Assembly (NCBI GenBank): GCA_946122785.1
Contig: CAMGYJ010000011.1
Location: forward strand, 56,284,449-56,348,448
DNA from: Linum tenue
Taxonomy: Eukaryota; Streptophyta; Magnoliopsida; Malpighiales; Linaceae
Reading direction: 5' to 3'
Length of the DNA: 64,000 bases
In this document: in pieces, positions 11,012 to 23,012 of the stretch
Position numbering within the stretch: position 1 is the stretch's first letter
Layout: every line of letters starts with the position of its first letter
The notes under the pieces: generated by a model
Told to the model about the DNA's origin: nothing
Databases searched by the model: none
Seen by the model: only the letters and a program-made list of their open reading frames with translations
Program-made: the position numbers and the translations under genes

Positions 11012-14000
11012 TCACCTATCATGAGTAGCAGCAGTTCTATCCTCGCTAGTTCCTTCACTAACAAACATCAATTCATCACCATCTCTAATCACTTCAATAT
11101 CATCAACCTCAACCCTATCCACAGTCACAACCTTGCCAACCCTGATCCCGTATTTCTTCTCCCCCAAGTCAAGCAACTCCTGAAACGTCTTAGGAAGCAC
11201 CACAAGCTTCCTCGTATCGCTTCCCTTCTCCGGGCAGCTTATCGTCACTCTAGCCACACTCTTCCCATGGCTCGGATTGTTGCTGCCAACAGGAAACAAG
11301 GCCTCTTTGCTGTGATTACTCTCCCCGTTCTGCGCAGCAGCCGACATCATCCCGAACAGCGAGTTGTGGAAGTTGTTCGTCTTCCTCCTCGGCCTCCTCC
11401 TCGAGCTCCACGAGCTATCCTCTTCACTCGCAGCCACGGGGTGGATCGTCGGCTCGCTCGTGAACCTCCCTAGGTACCTGATCCCTTTCTCCTGCTTCTC
11501 CGGTATCGACGAAACCATTGGTGGTGGGGGCTGTAGATGATCTTTCGTTAGTTTGCTCGATGTCTTGAACATGTTCTGGATCTCCTCGTGGCCCTGCTGA
11601 TCGGCCAGATCGCGAGGTGTCCACCCGTTGACGTCCGGCTTGTCAGCGTCGGCGCCTTGTTCGAGAAGGTACCTGACAATCTCGGCATTGTCCTCGCAGA
11701 CCGCCACGTGGAGCGCTGTGCTGCCGTTGCTGGTCTTGGCCGCTGTGATGTCGCCTCCATGGCGGGCGATCTCCTTGAGCAGGTCGAGGTTGTTCTCCTC
11801 GGCTGCAGTGCACGCGAAGTGGCCGACATCTCCTGACTGTATGGTGGCGCCGTTTTCTTGAAGCAGCTTCACTACTCCGGAGTGGCCGGCTTTGATGGCC
11901 TCCCATAGTGGCACGTTGCCATCCGAGTCTGCAACAAGGTCAACTTTCTGACATCAGGATGCTTAAAGAAACTCCATGATTGAATCTACTCTGTCTTTTT
12001 ATAATTAGTTTGATTTAGATCACTCAAAAAGTCGACTAATTTCTGTGTAGGTGGTCCAAACGTGTATATGAAGTCAACTAACTTCTGTGCGATCTACACT
12101 TGTTTTTCGAATTATTGTATATTATACCCAGATCTCAGTCAATGCTATTACTAATTCAAGTAGTTGGTTGTTAACTTGTTATAGATCTAAAATGTAGATA
12201 AGGTATAATAACAAAAAAGGGCTAGATGAATAGTGGTCAATGAAACTACAAAAATGGCAAGAAATCTTGACTTGCCTCGGCAGTTGGGATCAGCACCATA
12301 ATCCAGCAGAAGAAGCACACAGTTCTCACTTCCTTTCGACGCTGCGATGTGCTGAGATTTTAGAAAGGATGTCAGAATGGACTTTACTCTTTCGGGCATT
12401 ACTTGGAGAAGGGACAGGGGGGGAAAGGTGGAAGCTTTACCAGAGCTGCTCTGTTGTTGTTGTCAGATTCATTTGCATCTAAACCACGTTTGAGTAGCTG
12501 GTGTAACAAGAGATCATCTCCTCTCAGTGCAGCAAAGCATAGGCTGAGAGGAATGTCCATTCTTCCATGAGCCAGCATGTTCTCTGTCTCGAGCAGAACT
12601 CCCTCCATTATTGGATCCTTGAGATCTTTCAAATGCTGAGCCCATCATGAAAACATCAGAATCCAGCAGTAAAATTTACTACCCAATGTTAAATTCTTGA
12701 GGCAAGCAATGATTCATGTAGTAAGGTTAAAAATTCAACTCACTAACCTGAAGAAGATTGTTCATTATGATTGTCCCATCTCCAACATTGGCTTGAACGA
12801 TATTCAAGAATGTAGTTCTGTTCATTCGAAGCAGCTGACACAATCTTTTCGTCCTCACGGTAAACAGCTGTGGTTTGTAACATAGCACTCCAATCTCACC
12901 ACAAAGATCACCAGTCTTAAGCTCCCCAACCACCTGCAAGGAGTTCAGTGTAAAGATTTCAGCACAAAGCTTAATCAGCAAAGTTAAGGAGTACTGCAAT
13001 CAAGCATTTCTAAGGTGCAGGGCTTGCCTGTTCCACTCCATTCTTGAGAACAAGTAGATCCTACGAAGTAAAAGGGAAATGTCAGCAGCAGCAGACTAAA
13101 TAGATAAATGCAATCCTAACTCAAATATGCACAAATATGTGAAATCTAGAAACTTTACCACGGCACCAGTTACGAGTATATAGAAATCAGTTGGTGCTTC
13201 ATTCTGCAAAATCACATCTTCTTTGGGAGGGAAATACTCAGCTTTCATCTCTGACACCTTTTGAGAGTAATGGTCCATTTTTTCAGTAAACAAACGCCAG
13301 ATATACAGAAGATTATTGAGAACGCAAAGGGTAAATGGCTCTCTATAAACGACTTACCAACTGAAAAAGCAAGTCATTTGAAACCCCGCGAAACAGATAG
13401 ACTTTGTCAACTAGAGAGTAGAACAGGTAATGTGAAATGCTTGACCGAATGGCTTTCGGAAGAGAATCGAGAGTCTCCTGCTGCTGCAGTCCCTCTGAAT
13501 CCGTTCTGAATTTCAAACACAAATGTGCAAGCATTTGATCTTGTAGCCTCACTGGTAACTGGTTCCTATGAGCAAAACTTGAAGCAGCTTGTATGGTATC
13601 CCTCTGAAATATTTGTATTGTCACTAAAAGGTTCTGAAAGACACATGAATACAGTAAATGTCTACTGAAATATAGAAAAGTAAGAGATCGCTCACAAATC
13701 TTCTGGTTCGACTGGTACCATGAACAACCAAGTTGGTCATGTTACCGATCAAGTACGCAGTCAATCCAAGGTTGAAGAGCATGTAGAAGATGTCAAATAT
13801 CATCTCTCTTGTATTGACAGGATGCAGATCGCCATAGCCAACTGTTGTGAGAGTAGTAATAGACCAGTACATTGAAGTAACATATCGAATCCATAGTCCC
13901 CTTTCCAGAAAGTTATTCCCAAGAGATGCTCCAATCCATGTTCTTTCTGGGTTGTGGTAGCGAGCAGCAATAAGATAATAGAAGCATCCAGCACAATGCA

Positions 14001-15856
14001 CAGCAAAAAGGGTGACCTGTGCATTACCAAAAGAAAATAAAATGGGTGACTTTCATCAACCATTCACATCCTAGTCAGAACCAGAATTTGCAAAACTCAA
14101 ACATTTCTTCAATACTTACACAAATGAGCTTGGCACATCGAACCCAGAAGTAGTTGTAGTTCCTATCTTTCTCCAATCTGATCAAAGTATTAAACATTTA
14201 AGGCTTCTTGCAGAGGTCAAAGAACACGTAACCAATTAGACTCAGCAGAGGGGAAGAAGGCTTCTCTCTTACCTGGAAAAGAGGGAACTAACTCTTCTAA
14301 GACGCCATAGACGGAGCATGTTAAACAAGCCATATGACCTGAATGGCTTAGGGGATAGTTTCCAAGCGAGTTCAGATGGGATGATGGAAATGACATCAAG
14401 GGCCAACCATGTCCTGGCGTACTTCCAAGCAATCTGTCTTCGGTTGTCCACTAGAAGGTAAGTTGATTTGTCGAGGTAAGCCACAAAGAAGGTGAGAATG
14501 ATATCCACAGCAAAGAATCCATTCACAATGTTATCGGTAATTGAGAGTGGCCCTTCTGGTTTTCTGAGAAACCCGAACTCGAAAGGTGATACCCAAGCTG
14601 TGTAAATGACCAAGACAATGAGGAATGTCTCCCATATCCTGCAAGATTCAAATCATTCCTCAAGTTAGCAGCTCAACTCTGCCAAAAAGAACACAGGCAA
14701 GTTGAAAGCAGATTCTAAATTGGTTGGTAGAATGTTTATGATGCAAGTGAAAAGTCAAAGCAGATTACCCCCACTATAATCTGGAAGACAATATAGTTCA
14801 AACTTCAAAGTTCAGCCCAGTCAAAAAACACATGCAAGAGGTTTAGGAATTTCAACTGTAATTTCGAAAAAGGACAAATCTTTTACCAGATCGTTGAAAC
14901 CCAAGCAAAAACAGAATCTAGGGACTGATAGAGGAATTGTATTCTTCGGCAGCTTCTAAGCAAAGAGGATAAAAACAGCTAGCTTACAATAAAATGGGCA
15001 AAAATGTCCCTCACTTTTGCACAGGATTCAGAAAAGATAAAAGCATGGGATCCATCAAAGGAATGGGGGGAAACTTGCTTAGCAAAAAGAAAATACAACT
15101 ATAAAATAAGGAACCCAAAACTTGCTTAGGAAGCAGTACAAGGATAAACAAAGCAGATATACCACTGAACACAAAGAAAATTGACTACGATGGAGACGAG
15201 GCAACAGAACAGAGAAAACTTAGCCCGAAGAAAGAACCAAAGGGAAAAAGCCAGCTACAATCAGAAGAGACAAAAAGGGATCACAGCAAAAAAAGGTGGA
15301 AATCGCAAAAACAGCCCAAGTTGGCACAAACAGACAGAAGATGAGTCATTGGAGTTTGGAGAGGAAAAAAGGCTAAACTCCAAAGATCAATAAACAAATC
15401 TAGGCTCAGTCGCTGACCCAATTTCAATCCAACTGCGAGCAACGTGGCTCACGGCACATTGCTGCCATTTGCCACAGATCAAAGACAACAACCAGTAACC
15501 TGAACGAACCGACAATGGCGGCCCGAGTCAAAAAAGAAGCCAAAATGAACACAACCAAGTCGCCAACAGTAGCAAAGCCTGAAACTTCACCTCACCAAAG
15601 AACAAACCCAGAAAGCACAACACCAGTAAAGTCAAAGAAACGGCAGGAAAGTAGAAGCAGGGAGCTACCTGTAACGACGATCATAAGGCGAGATAATGAA
15701 ATTCTTGAGCCTGACCCTCCGGTTACTCCTGGCGCCGAGAGATGGAAGTATCCCAGTCGAGAGGCTGTAATGGCTGCCATCTCTTGATATGTGCTCCAGC
15801 TCATCCTGCCCACAAACCGAGACGTTGAACATCCTTCTCCCCAGCAAACCGTCCAT
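11012..15856 (-). CDS. AKT1: AKT1-type inward-rectifying Shaker K+ channel, 894 aa
   Basis: Eleven coding exons: 15856-15669, 14638-14273, 14177-14120, 14016-13696, 13603-13358, 13257-13159, 13060-13028, 12933-12748, 12635-12441, 12351-12276, 11928-11012; phases close exactly (2685 nt). Order of parts: N-terminal [18 protein letters not shown]1-S6 with S4-type [12 protein letters not shown]; pore [13 protein letters not shown] with the K+ filter GYGD at residues 264-267; [21 protein letters not shown]-linker; cyclic-nucleotide-binding domain (about 380-500, [20 protein letters not shown]); ankyrin repeats (about 520-720); KHA domain ending the protein. Arabidopsis AKT1 is 857 aa and is the main root K+ uptake channel, activated by CIPK23/CBL, with ankyrin repeats as the kinase contact. 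Introns 7 and 10 have GC donors (CAG/GCAAGC and CGAG/GCAAGT). Intron 1 is 1030 nt. Confidence 0.95.
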
Positions 15857-17892
15857 CTTCTTCTTCTCTTCTCTTCCCTTTCTCCGAATTCTCCCCACCT
15901 TCGTACACACAACCCAATATATCGCAGATGGCCTCGCGCCCTCTTGTCACGGTTTCAGTTGTTACCTGTATTGACCTTCATAAAAGTGGCCTCAGACTCT
16001 CAGTAGTCAGTACCACCCACCCACCATCCCACCAAAACGCTTCACTTTTTCATTGGGGGTTCAAATTTTTTAACTGAGGCATTTTAACAAACACTTTCCT
16101 CGCATAACTCCCGCCTGCGGAAACCAGCCGATTTAAATCGCCAGAATTGAAAGCGGAGAAAACCCAACTAGCTCTGTCGCCTTGGCAGCTGAACAGAAAC
16201 ACAGACTGACGGTTTCAGACCTGCTCCGATCAGCTCTGTGTCAAAAGCTCTTATGATTACTGGAGAGAAAGGGCCGAAAACGAAAAAAAAGAACTGGAAA
16301 AGAAAAAAGGTGGAGGCTTTTCAGCTTTGTGGCGGGGCGGCGGGAGAGACGAGAGAGATCTAGGTACTTGGCGACTCGTTGAGTCGGGTGGCTGTGTCCT
16401 TGTAGGAAGAGGGGAGAACTCGTTCTTCAGGATTTCGGATTTCCCGGGTATTTGTATACGGCCGCCGCTTGGCTTTCACCGCATTGGAAAGGCGCGTGGA
16501 AGCTGATCGAAGGTTTTTTTTTTTTTTTGGTTTCGTTTCCTTTTTATGTTCCTACGTGTCGGCGATGATAGAACGGGGAAGTTGGCATGTAATAGTCTGG
16601 GGATTTAAAAAAAAAACGGAATTTGTGGTAACTATTTTTGTGATTTTATAGGAATAAATCTTTTCAATCTTACAATCGAATCGATGGATCATAAAAAAAT
16701 TCAAATATTTGGAAAACGAATAGTTAATAGTTATATTTTACTCCTAAGTTTTAAAATAATTTCATTGATGTTACAATCACGAATCGATATAGTCTTAGTA
16801 TTATAGAAATCATTCTATTAAAAAAAAAGTACATCCAAATCATATTTATATTGTATTCATGAAAATGAACTTGTATTGTCACTTACTATTACATATGTTG
16901 ACATAATGAAATATTATACAAATTTTTCGCACATCTGATTGACATATGTGTTATATCACTATTGTCCTTAATTTGCGATGATTCGACCTTATCATTATGA
17001 ACCTTTCTTTCTTTCTTTTCGATTTTATGTAAAATTACAACTTTGATCACACTAGTAGGAGATGTTGGAGTAAGCACAAGATATTGCAAACTATACCTAT
17101 ATTTCACTCAAAAGTATGAAGTAGGCCAAGTTTTGGATTATGGGAGGGTAGGCCTATGCCAATCGTAGTACTTGGACTATATGGTTTTGAAATCAATTCA
17201 AATAGGGGGATTCGGTGATTCATTGGCACAATATCATTACGAGGACTTCTATCATTCCGAGATTCGGTATCATTTTGAGGGACTTTTGTTGTTCTAAATC
17301 GACTTACCAACTCGACATGCAAACTGTTTTAATTGAGCAAGACAATTTCAGCTAACTATAGTGTGTGCTTTGCGCAACGACATAAGGTCTTGCTCCCCAC
17401 ACCTATTTTTGAATTTGACTGATCCCTTCAAGCTCTCTCTCTATTGCTTTCCAATGCAGTTGATTCGTACAGAGAGGAGAGTATTCTTGTTTATTCTTCA
17501 TCTGATAATACTGATCACTACTATAGTCACCGGAAAAGAACATGTAATCGAGCGAAATGGACTTACCTCAATGATGCGTTACGTTATTTTGTCAATAAAG
17601 GAAACAAGACAGTATTATTATCGAGTTTTTGTTTGCATGTCGACATTTCTTTCCCTAATTGTATCAAGGTTTTTAATTAAGTCATTGTTTTGGGTATGCT
17701 TGATCGATAAGACTTTAGTTATCAAGAAAAATTGCACATTGAGATAAAAAGACGGATTCTTTAATGAGAAAGTATATCTTGTCATCTTGTATTCAAGATC
17801 GATCCATCTATCACTTAGTTGTTGATTCAAATTTAACCGATCCACAAACAAAATCCCTACTATTGTCTAACCTATCCAACAATACCATAAAA
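15857..17892. other. AKT1 upstream region, then AT-rich intergenic DNA
   Basis: The first several hundred bases are pyrimidine-rich and should be AKT1 5' UTR and promoter. Beyond about 16.6 kb the sequence is AT-rich with no gene-like ORF; the ORF at 17361-17747 has no family resemblance. Confidence 0.5.
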
Positions 17893-18348
17893 TAGTGATG
17901 GCAATTTCAACCCGCCACCGCGGGTATTACCCGACCTGACCCGCGATGGGGCGTGTATTACCCGACCCGCAGTAGCGTGAGGGGGGCATGGGTATCTACT
18001 TCTGCCCCGCCCCGCCCCGTTCTAGACTCATTTTATCTCAATTTCTTACAATATCTATACATATTTCTTCTATTTTGACTTTTCTTCAACTAGTTAGAGT
18101 CGATCTTTCAACTTGTTAGGCTCAATTATCCATTCTATTATCAATATTTTTTCATTCTTAAAGTATTTTTCCTACGTTTTATTGTAAAAAGTAAAATTTA
18201 CTTGTATTTTTTTTGAACAACATGTAAGAGTGGGTCGACCCGCCCCGCCCCGTACCCGCGCGAGTTTTACCCGCCCCGACCCGTAGTAGCGTGGGGCGGG
18301 ACATGAGAATTGAGGTACCCGCCCCGCCCCGCCCCATTGCCATCACTA
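17893..18348. mobile_element. 456-bp hAT-type MITE with 8-bp target duplication
   Basis: The element begins TAGTGATGGCAAT and ends ATTGCCATCACTA, a perfect 13-bp terminal inverted repeat. It is flanked by an exact 8-bp direct repeat CCATAAAA (17885-17892 and 18349-18356). TIRs beginning TAG.GATGGCAA with 8-bp duplications are the mark of plant hAT non-autonomous elements. Near both ends lie GC-rich clusters of CCCGCCCCG / ACCCGACC that are inverted relative to each other. Confidence 0.92.
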
Positions 18349-18356
18349 CCATAAAA

Positions 18357-19036
18357 TGCTTATCTACTATGACATGAGTGATCATATGAATAACCCAACA
18401 CCCAATTACCACAACAGTTGACTTTGGAGGGTTTCATAATTATATTAATTTCATGTTCCACGTCCCCAGTTTAATTAATTTGACTTTTGCTATTTATAGC
18501 TATTATTGTGCTTTTTTTTTGTTTTTTTAATTACAGAAAGTCAGAATTTAATCGACCAATTTTCAAAGGTCATGGGAGCTATATGCCTCCAATGGGTTGC
18601 TAGAATGCTTCAAATGTACAACTTGCCCACAGCATTATCCCAAGAGCCAATAGTACATTAGTTTCTTCAATTATACTTGTTAATTTCTCCAAGAGGAAAT
18701 TTTGCCAAATTTAATAATTGATTATCCAAGCTTTCACCAGATCATGTGATGTGGTATCTCTTTGTATCATAATATAAAATAAATTACTCATATCAATAAA
18801 ACAATTCAATAATTGGACTATAAGTCTCCTAATCATGCATTGATATCCATATATTTTCTTCTTATAAGTTATAGGTGATAGTGTAGTTAGTATACTATAA
18901 TAGGGATGAAACATAAAATAAAAAATAAAAAATTGGTGAAAAACATCAATTGTTTTTAGTGTATAATAGAACTAAATGATTACTGTTAGTTTCCTAGTTG
19001 TTTTGACTAAAACTAACTAGGAATGTATTTCAAACA
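18357..19036. other. AT-rich intergenic DNA
   Basis: I see no gene or structured repeat apart from the neighbouring MITE and tRNA. Confidence 0.45.
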
Positions 19037-19108
19037 GGGGCATTCCGAGAATTGAACTCGGGACCTCTCGCACCCTAAGCGAGAATCATACCACTAGACC
19101 AAATGCCC
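19037..19108 (-). tRNA. tRNA-Pro (anticodon AGG)
   Basis: Read on the minus strand this 72-nt stretch folds as a full cloverleaf. Acceptor GGGCATT pairs with AATGCCC, with discriminator C. The D arm contains TCTAGTGGTA. The anticodon stem CTCGC/GCGAG encloses the loop TTAGGGT with anticodon AGG. The T arm is CCGAG-TTCAATT-CTCGG. Internal A box (GGTCTAGTGGTA) and B box (GGTCCCGAGTTCAATTC) are intact, so it should be transcribed by Pol III. CCA is not encoded, as expected for a eukaryote, and there is no intron. It reads proline codon CCU (and CCC after A34-to-I editing). Confidence 0.95.
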
Positions 19109-20154
19109 TGTGTTGATGAAACATCAACCAATGAAGATACGACTAGATCGAATTTCAAACTCGAGAACTTTGTACGAGAAGCCAATCACCTTATCATTCA
19201 ACGAGGAAAGATAATCGACAAGCATTCATAATAATCTTTATCTAACTAATTGATTAAGTTGTGACAACATTTATATATTCACCATTATCATGTATTTTTT
19301 TTTTTTTACTCTTTTTTTTTCATAGACATATCTCTCAAAACCTACACTAAAGGGAAGGAGAAAACTAAAGAGTTCACGGAAACTCCAACCTAACACTTCG
19401 AGTTAGAAGTTAGAACCATGATATCGCTAGATAACAAGCTTGTTGGTACATGAATACATTCGATTGTACGAGGCTTGTAAATTGATTACTACATAGATAA
19501 GATCGATAACTACATTTCACACAAGTGAACGAACGAAACGAACCTATATAATTTACGAGAACTTTAACTTAATTTACATTTTTAAAAAGTTACGACACAA
19601 TCTTAAAATCGCCTAGGTTCAGAAACCCTTGTATAAGTTTATACACCCGTTGTTTGTCAGGGGTTGAAACATACATAGGGGAAATAATTTAGCTTTATCC
19701 TAAAGCAAGAAGATTCAAGAAACAAGTATAGATTTAGAAAGTGGGGTTAGTGTATATAATTACGATAGTTGTGTGCAAATACACAACCGACCAATGAGAG
19801 AGTCAACATTACTATATAGTTTGAGATATAATAAATTGTTTTACAAGGTAAATTATGGCCGTGGGCATTCCCGATCAGGAATTACAAAGTATGATATACA
19901 TTGAATAATGAGCACCGCCGGCCGCCGGCCACCGTCCATCGGCAGAATAGGATAATCCATCAAATGGAAACTAGGGAATTTGGACAATTAAATTAGTAAT
20001 GTTCAATACTCAATAGTCAATACCTTTCAGTTTAGGGGTAACATAGCTTTCTCTTTTGAGATACGAGTACAAAAGAGAAAAGACACTCAATAGTAATCAC
20101 TTTTAAAACTTGGCGGCGTTGCTTACCTTCTGTAGTAAATAAAAGGGATAAATT

Positions 20155-20360
20155 CCACGTTTGGTCACTAGGACTACTAAAAAGTGTCATGTTGAACCAC
20201 TAGAAATATTTAATATCAATTTTGATCACTCGAATTATTCAAGCACTCCATGTTTGGTCACTCGAATTATTCAAACCGTCCATGTTTGGTCACTCCTAGT
20301 TACCTTCCGTTATTAGCGTTAGTTTTTTTTTATGACGTGGCAAACATAAAAGTCCACCAA
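20155..20360. repeat. MITE-like repeat with TTTGGTCACT motifs
   Basis: The motif CGTTTGGTCACT / TGTTTGGTCACTCGAATTAT / TGTTTGGTCACTCC occurs three times within 150 bp, followed by CCTTCCGTTATTAGCGTTAG. This is a pattern common in plant non-autonomous DNA elements. I could not fix the borders. Confidence 0.45.
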
Positions 20361-20576
20361 AACCGAATTTGTGAGACTACTTGTATCTTCTCCTTTTTAG
20401 ATGATTTTTTACCCCTAATGTAAACAGTAAATATGCAATTATATGCATCATCAATGATAAAATCAAACATTTCAACACATAAAGTCATAAACACACTAAC
20501 ATGATTCAAATTTTTAAGTCTCAAAACAAGTACAAACATAAAAATCCACCATTTAGAGCTTTGTAATTATAGTAAT

Positions 20577-20755
20577 TCAGTTTTTCGGTCGAAAATTCGG
20601 AATTTCGATTCGGTTGAAAGAACCCTGGTTTCCGAAATATTCATATTTCCCTTTCGAATTTCGAACCGAATAACACGAATTCGATATTTCAGTTCGGTTT
20701 AATTCGATTTCAGTTCGGGGCGGTTCGAATTCACCGAACCGGTTGCCCACCCCTA
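20577..20755. mobile_element. Truncated hAT-type MITE (3' end)
   Basis: The stretch is rich in TTCGGTT / GAACCG motifs and ends CCGAACCGGTTGCCCACCCCTA, whose reverse complement TAGGGGTGGGCAACCGG is a familiar plant hAT MITE start. No matching left end was found, so this is probably a fragment. Confidence 0.5.
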
Positions 20756-21468
20756 ACCCCAACTCCATCAATGTAGAGAGAGGCAAGTTGGGCTAGAAAC
20801 CCCCCTTCTTCCCCTGCCTCTTCCCCTGAATCTCACCATGCACGTTGAAAAAGGAAGTAACTTTTCAATGGTTAAGCTCTCGCCGCATAATCAAAGGCAT
20901 GAAGGCCGCTTACTTACCGTCCAAATGTTAGGGCGTGTGACATTATGAAAGGACGACGAAAAGGGTTTGGTCACTATATCCGTCGTGAATATTCTCAAAA
21001 GATCCCAACCACGTTGCTTTCTTCGGTTTCTAAATAGCGCTTCCAGTTCCAAGCAAGTAAATTTGGACTTGTAAAAGACTATTGTGTCTTCATGTGTCTC
21101 CCACCAAACCTTTTGATCCCTTTGCATCCCCATCTTCATTTTTCATGCATATATGATATAACATGCATGGCTAGCCCCATATCTTGATTAGGGTTCGTGT
21201 TGGTTGAGTTTGTGACGGTATGAAGATTCGAATTCGACTCGCTTACGTTATCACGCATACACTCGAGTGGGTAGCATTTTATGTCAAAGTATATACATGT
21301 ACATAAGTCCGTCGTGCGCGCGACCATACTAGCTCAAAATGGGAGGAAGCTAAGATATCTGAGTACTCTATCCCGACCCAACTTGTATGTCTAGTACTCG
21401 AGACTCAAAAAATAAGAACCCACAGACACGCGATCTTTTGTATCTAGTGGCGGATCCATGGAGCTCTA

Positions 21469-21640
21469 GGGACACCCCTAAAATTTGGGAGCACGATTAT
21501 TCAACCCCCGATAGTAGTTTGTATATAGGTAAAAATCATATGTAAGTGGTAGCGGGACACTCCTAAAATTTGGAAAAACGATTATAATCCCCCAATTGTA
21601 GTTTGTGTATGGGTAAATATAAACATTTAAGTGGTTGCCT
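21469..21640. repeat. 85-bp tandem duplication (diverged, two units)
   Basis: Units start at 21469 and 21554. Shared blocks in order are GGGACAC.CCTAAAATTTGG, CGATTAT, GTAGTTTGT.TAT.GGTAAA and AAGTGGT. The first unit follows AGTGGCGGATCCATGGAGC, a motif often seen at the edge of plant retroelement-derived repeats. Confidence 0.6.
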
Positions 21641-22619
21641 ATGTTATTTGAACTTAGGTCGCTGCTACTATTAGTAAACATATTTTTCTTCATAACTTCA
21701 ACAAATATGTTAACATTCACACGAATTCTCACATTATGTAAGAGAAAAAGTACGGCAATATTTCACTAGAATGAAAAAAATTAACTAAAACAACACAATT
21801 TCATGAAAATATTATACTTATATGCTAAAGACAAAATATGTTAGAGAAAAATAATGATTATATCTAGAGAAAATACATATGCATTTGTATAATCGGGCGG
21901 GTTCGGATTGGATAGTGAGAAATCCATGCCCACCCATTACCCACAATATACGGGTTCGGGTTTTACCCATACCCACTAAATGTCTTTCGGGTTCGAGTTT
22001 TACCCTACACGATTAAGCCGAATTCGGGCGGATATCCACGGTTACGAATAGTTTTGCCATCCCTAGTTTTGGGACCTGGGCCAAGCTAGCTTGCCAAAAC
22101 ATTAACCTCTGGAGGGTTATTAATGAATAAGGCTAAAAAGCCTTTCCATAATGGACTCGAGCCACTTGAGAAATTGGGGTGGCAGCTTTCTAGTCCAGCC
22201 CAATGGTTGAGAGCCCATGCTAGGAATAATGGATCACGAGGCCGGGGAACTAAAACACATCTCCCGAGTCACGAGTCACGAGACACCTCCGAGTCAGTCC
22301 AAATCCCGACCCATTTGACAAGCCACCGGAATAGCCGGTAATAAAGAAAGAAGCGTTACTGCGTTAGATGCCCTCCTCGCCCCCGCTCCTTTCTCTGCCA
22401 CCTCCACGTGTCCTATCTTATCCATTCATCCCGTTTCCCTTTCGCTTTTCTCTTTCCCCCTTTTCCTTCAAATACCGCCCGCCCCACCTCCTTCCTTTTC
22501 CAACTGTCATAACAACAAAAAAAGCTCCCCACACGCCATTGTCGCCCAAAAAAAACCTTCCTTCCTAATCTCCGACCTTGAGAATCTCGAAAACTCCAAA
22601 CCAACAAAAAAAAAAAAAA

Positions 22620-23012
22620 ATGGCCAGCAATCTCCTACCCCTCCGCCCCGCCGTCGTCTACGCCTCATCCAACCCGGACCTCAACAACCGCCGGAGGCAG
22701 CTTCCCCCATCCTCCTCCGCCTCCTCGCCGAAATGGTGGTCCCCGCTCTTCGGCTGGTCCTCCGAGCCGGACTACGTCGGGACGACGCCACCGAGCCAGC
22801 CGGCGGCCGATCAGGACGAGAATCGGCCGGATCTGGATGCGAAGCAGGCCAGATCTCGATTCTCCCCGGGCTGCTTCACCGCCGAGAAGGCCAAGCAGCT
22901 CCGGATGCTGACCTCGGGGACGTCGGCGCACCACGACGCGATGTACCACTCCGCCATCGCCTCCCGCCTCGCCTCCGACTTCAACAACAAGAACAGCACC
23001 AGCTCCTCCTAG
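22620..23012 (+). CDS. Plant-specific small protein of unknown function, 130 aa
   Basis: Single-exon ORF. The ATG at 22620 is the first in frame and follows an A-rich leader. The coding part is strongly GC-rich against AT-rich flanks, which supports a real gene. N-terminal half: low-complexity Ser/Pro with a WWSPLFGWSSEPDYVG block. C-terminal half: a conserved-looking block RSRFSPGCFTAEKAKQLRMLT then HDAMYHSAIASRLASDF. I recognise this block from a small family of plant proteins with no established function (some carry misleading SecA-like labels), so I assign none. No signal peptide or membrane segment is seen. A 3' region with CTTCTTCTT repeats follows. Confidence 0.8.
   Translation: MASNLLPLRPAVVYASSNPDLNNRRRQLPPSSSASSPKWWSPLFGWSSEPDYVGTTPPSQPAADQDENRPDLDAKQARSRFSPGCFTAEKAKQLRMLTSGTSAHHDAMYHSAIASRLASDFNNKNSTSSS

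Larger units (their letters stand above)
19109..22619. other. TE-rich intergenic stretch, no protein gene
   Basis: Visible pieces: a TTTGGTCACT-type repeat at 20155-20360; a 3' hAT MITE end at 20577-20755 (GGTTGCCCACCCCTA); an 85-bp tandem duplication at 21469-21640; and another hAT right end finishing at 22066 (TTTTGCCATCCCTAG). From about 22.1 to 22.6 kb lies the promoter and 5' UTR of the next gene, rich in C/T. Confidence 0.55.
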
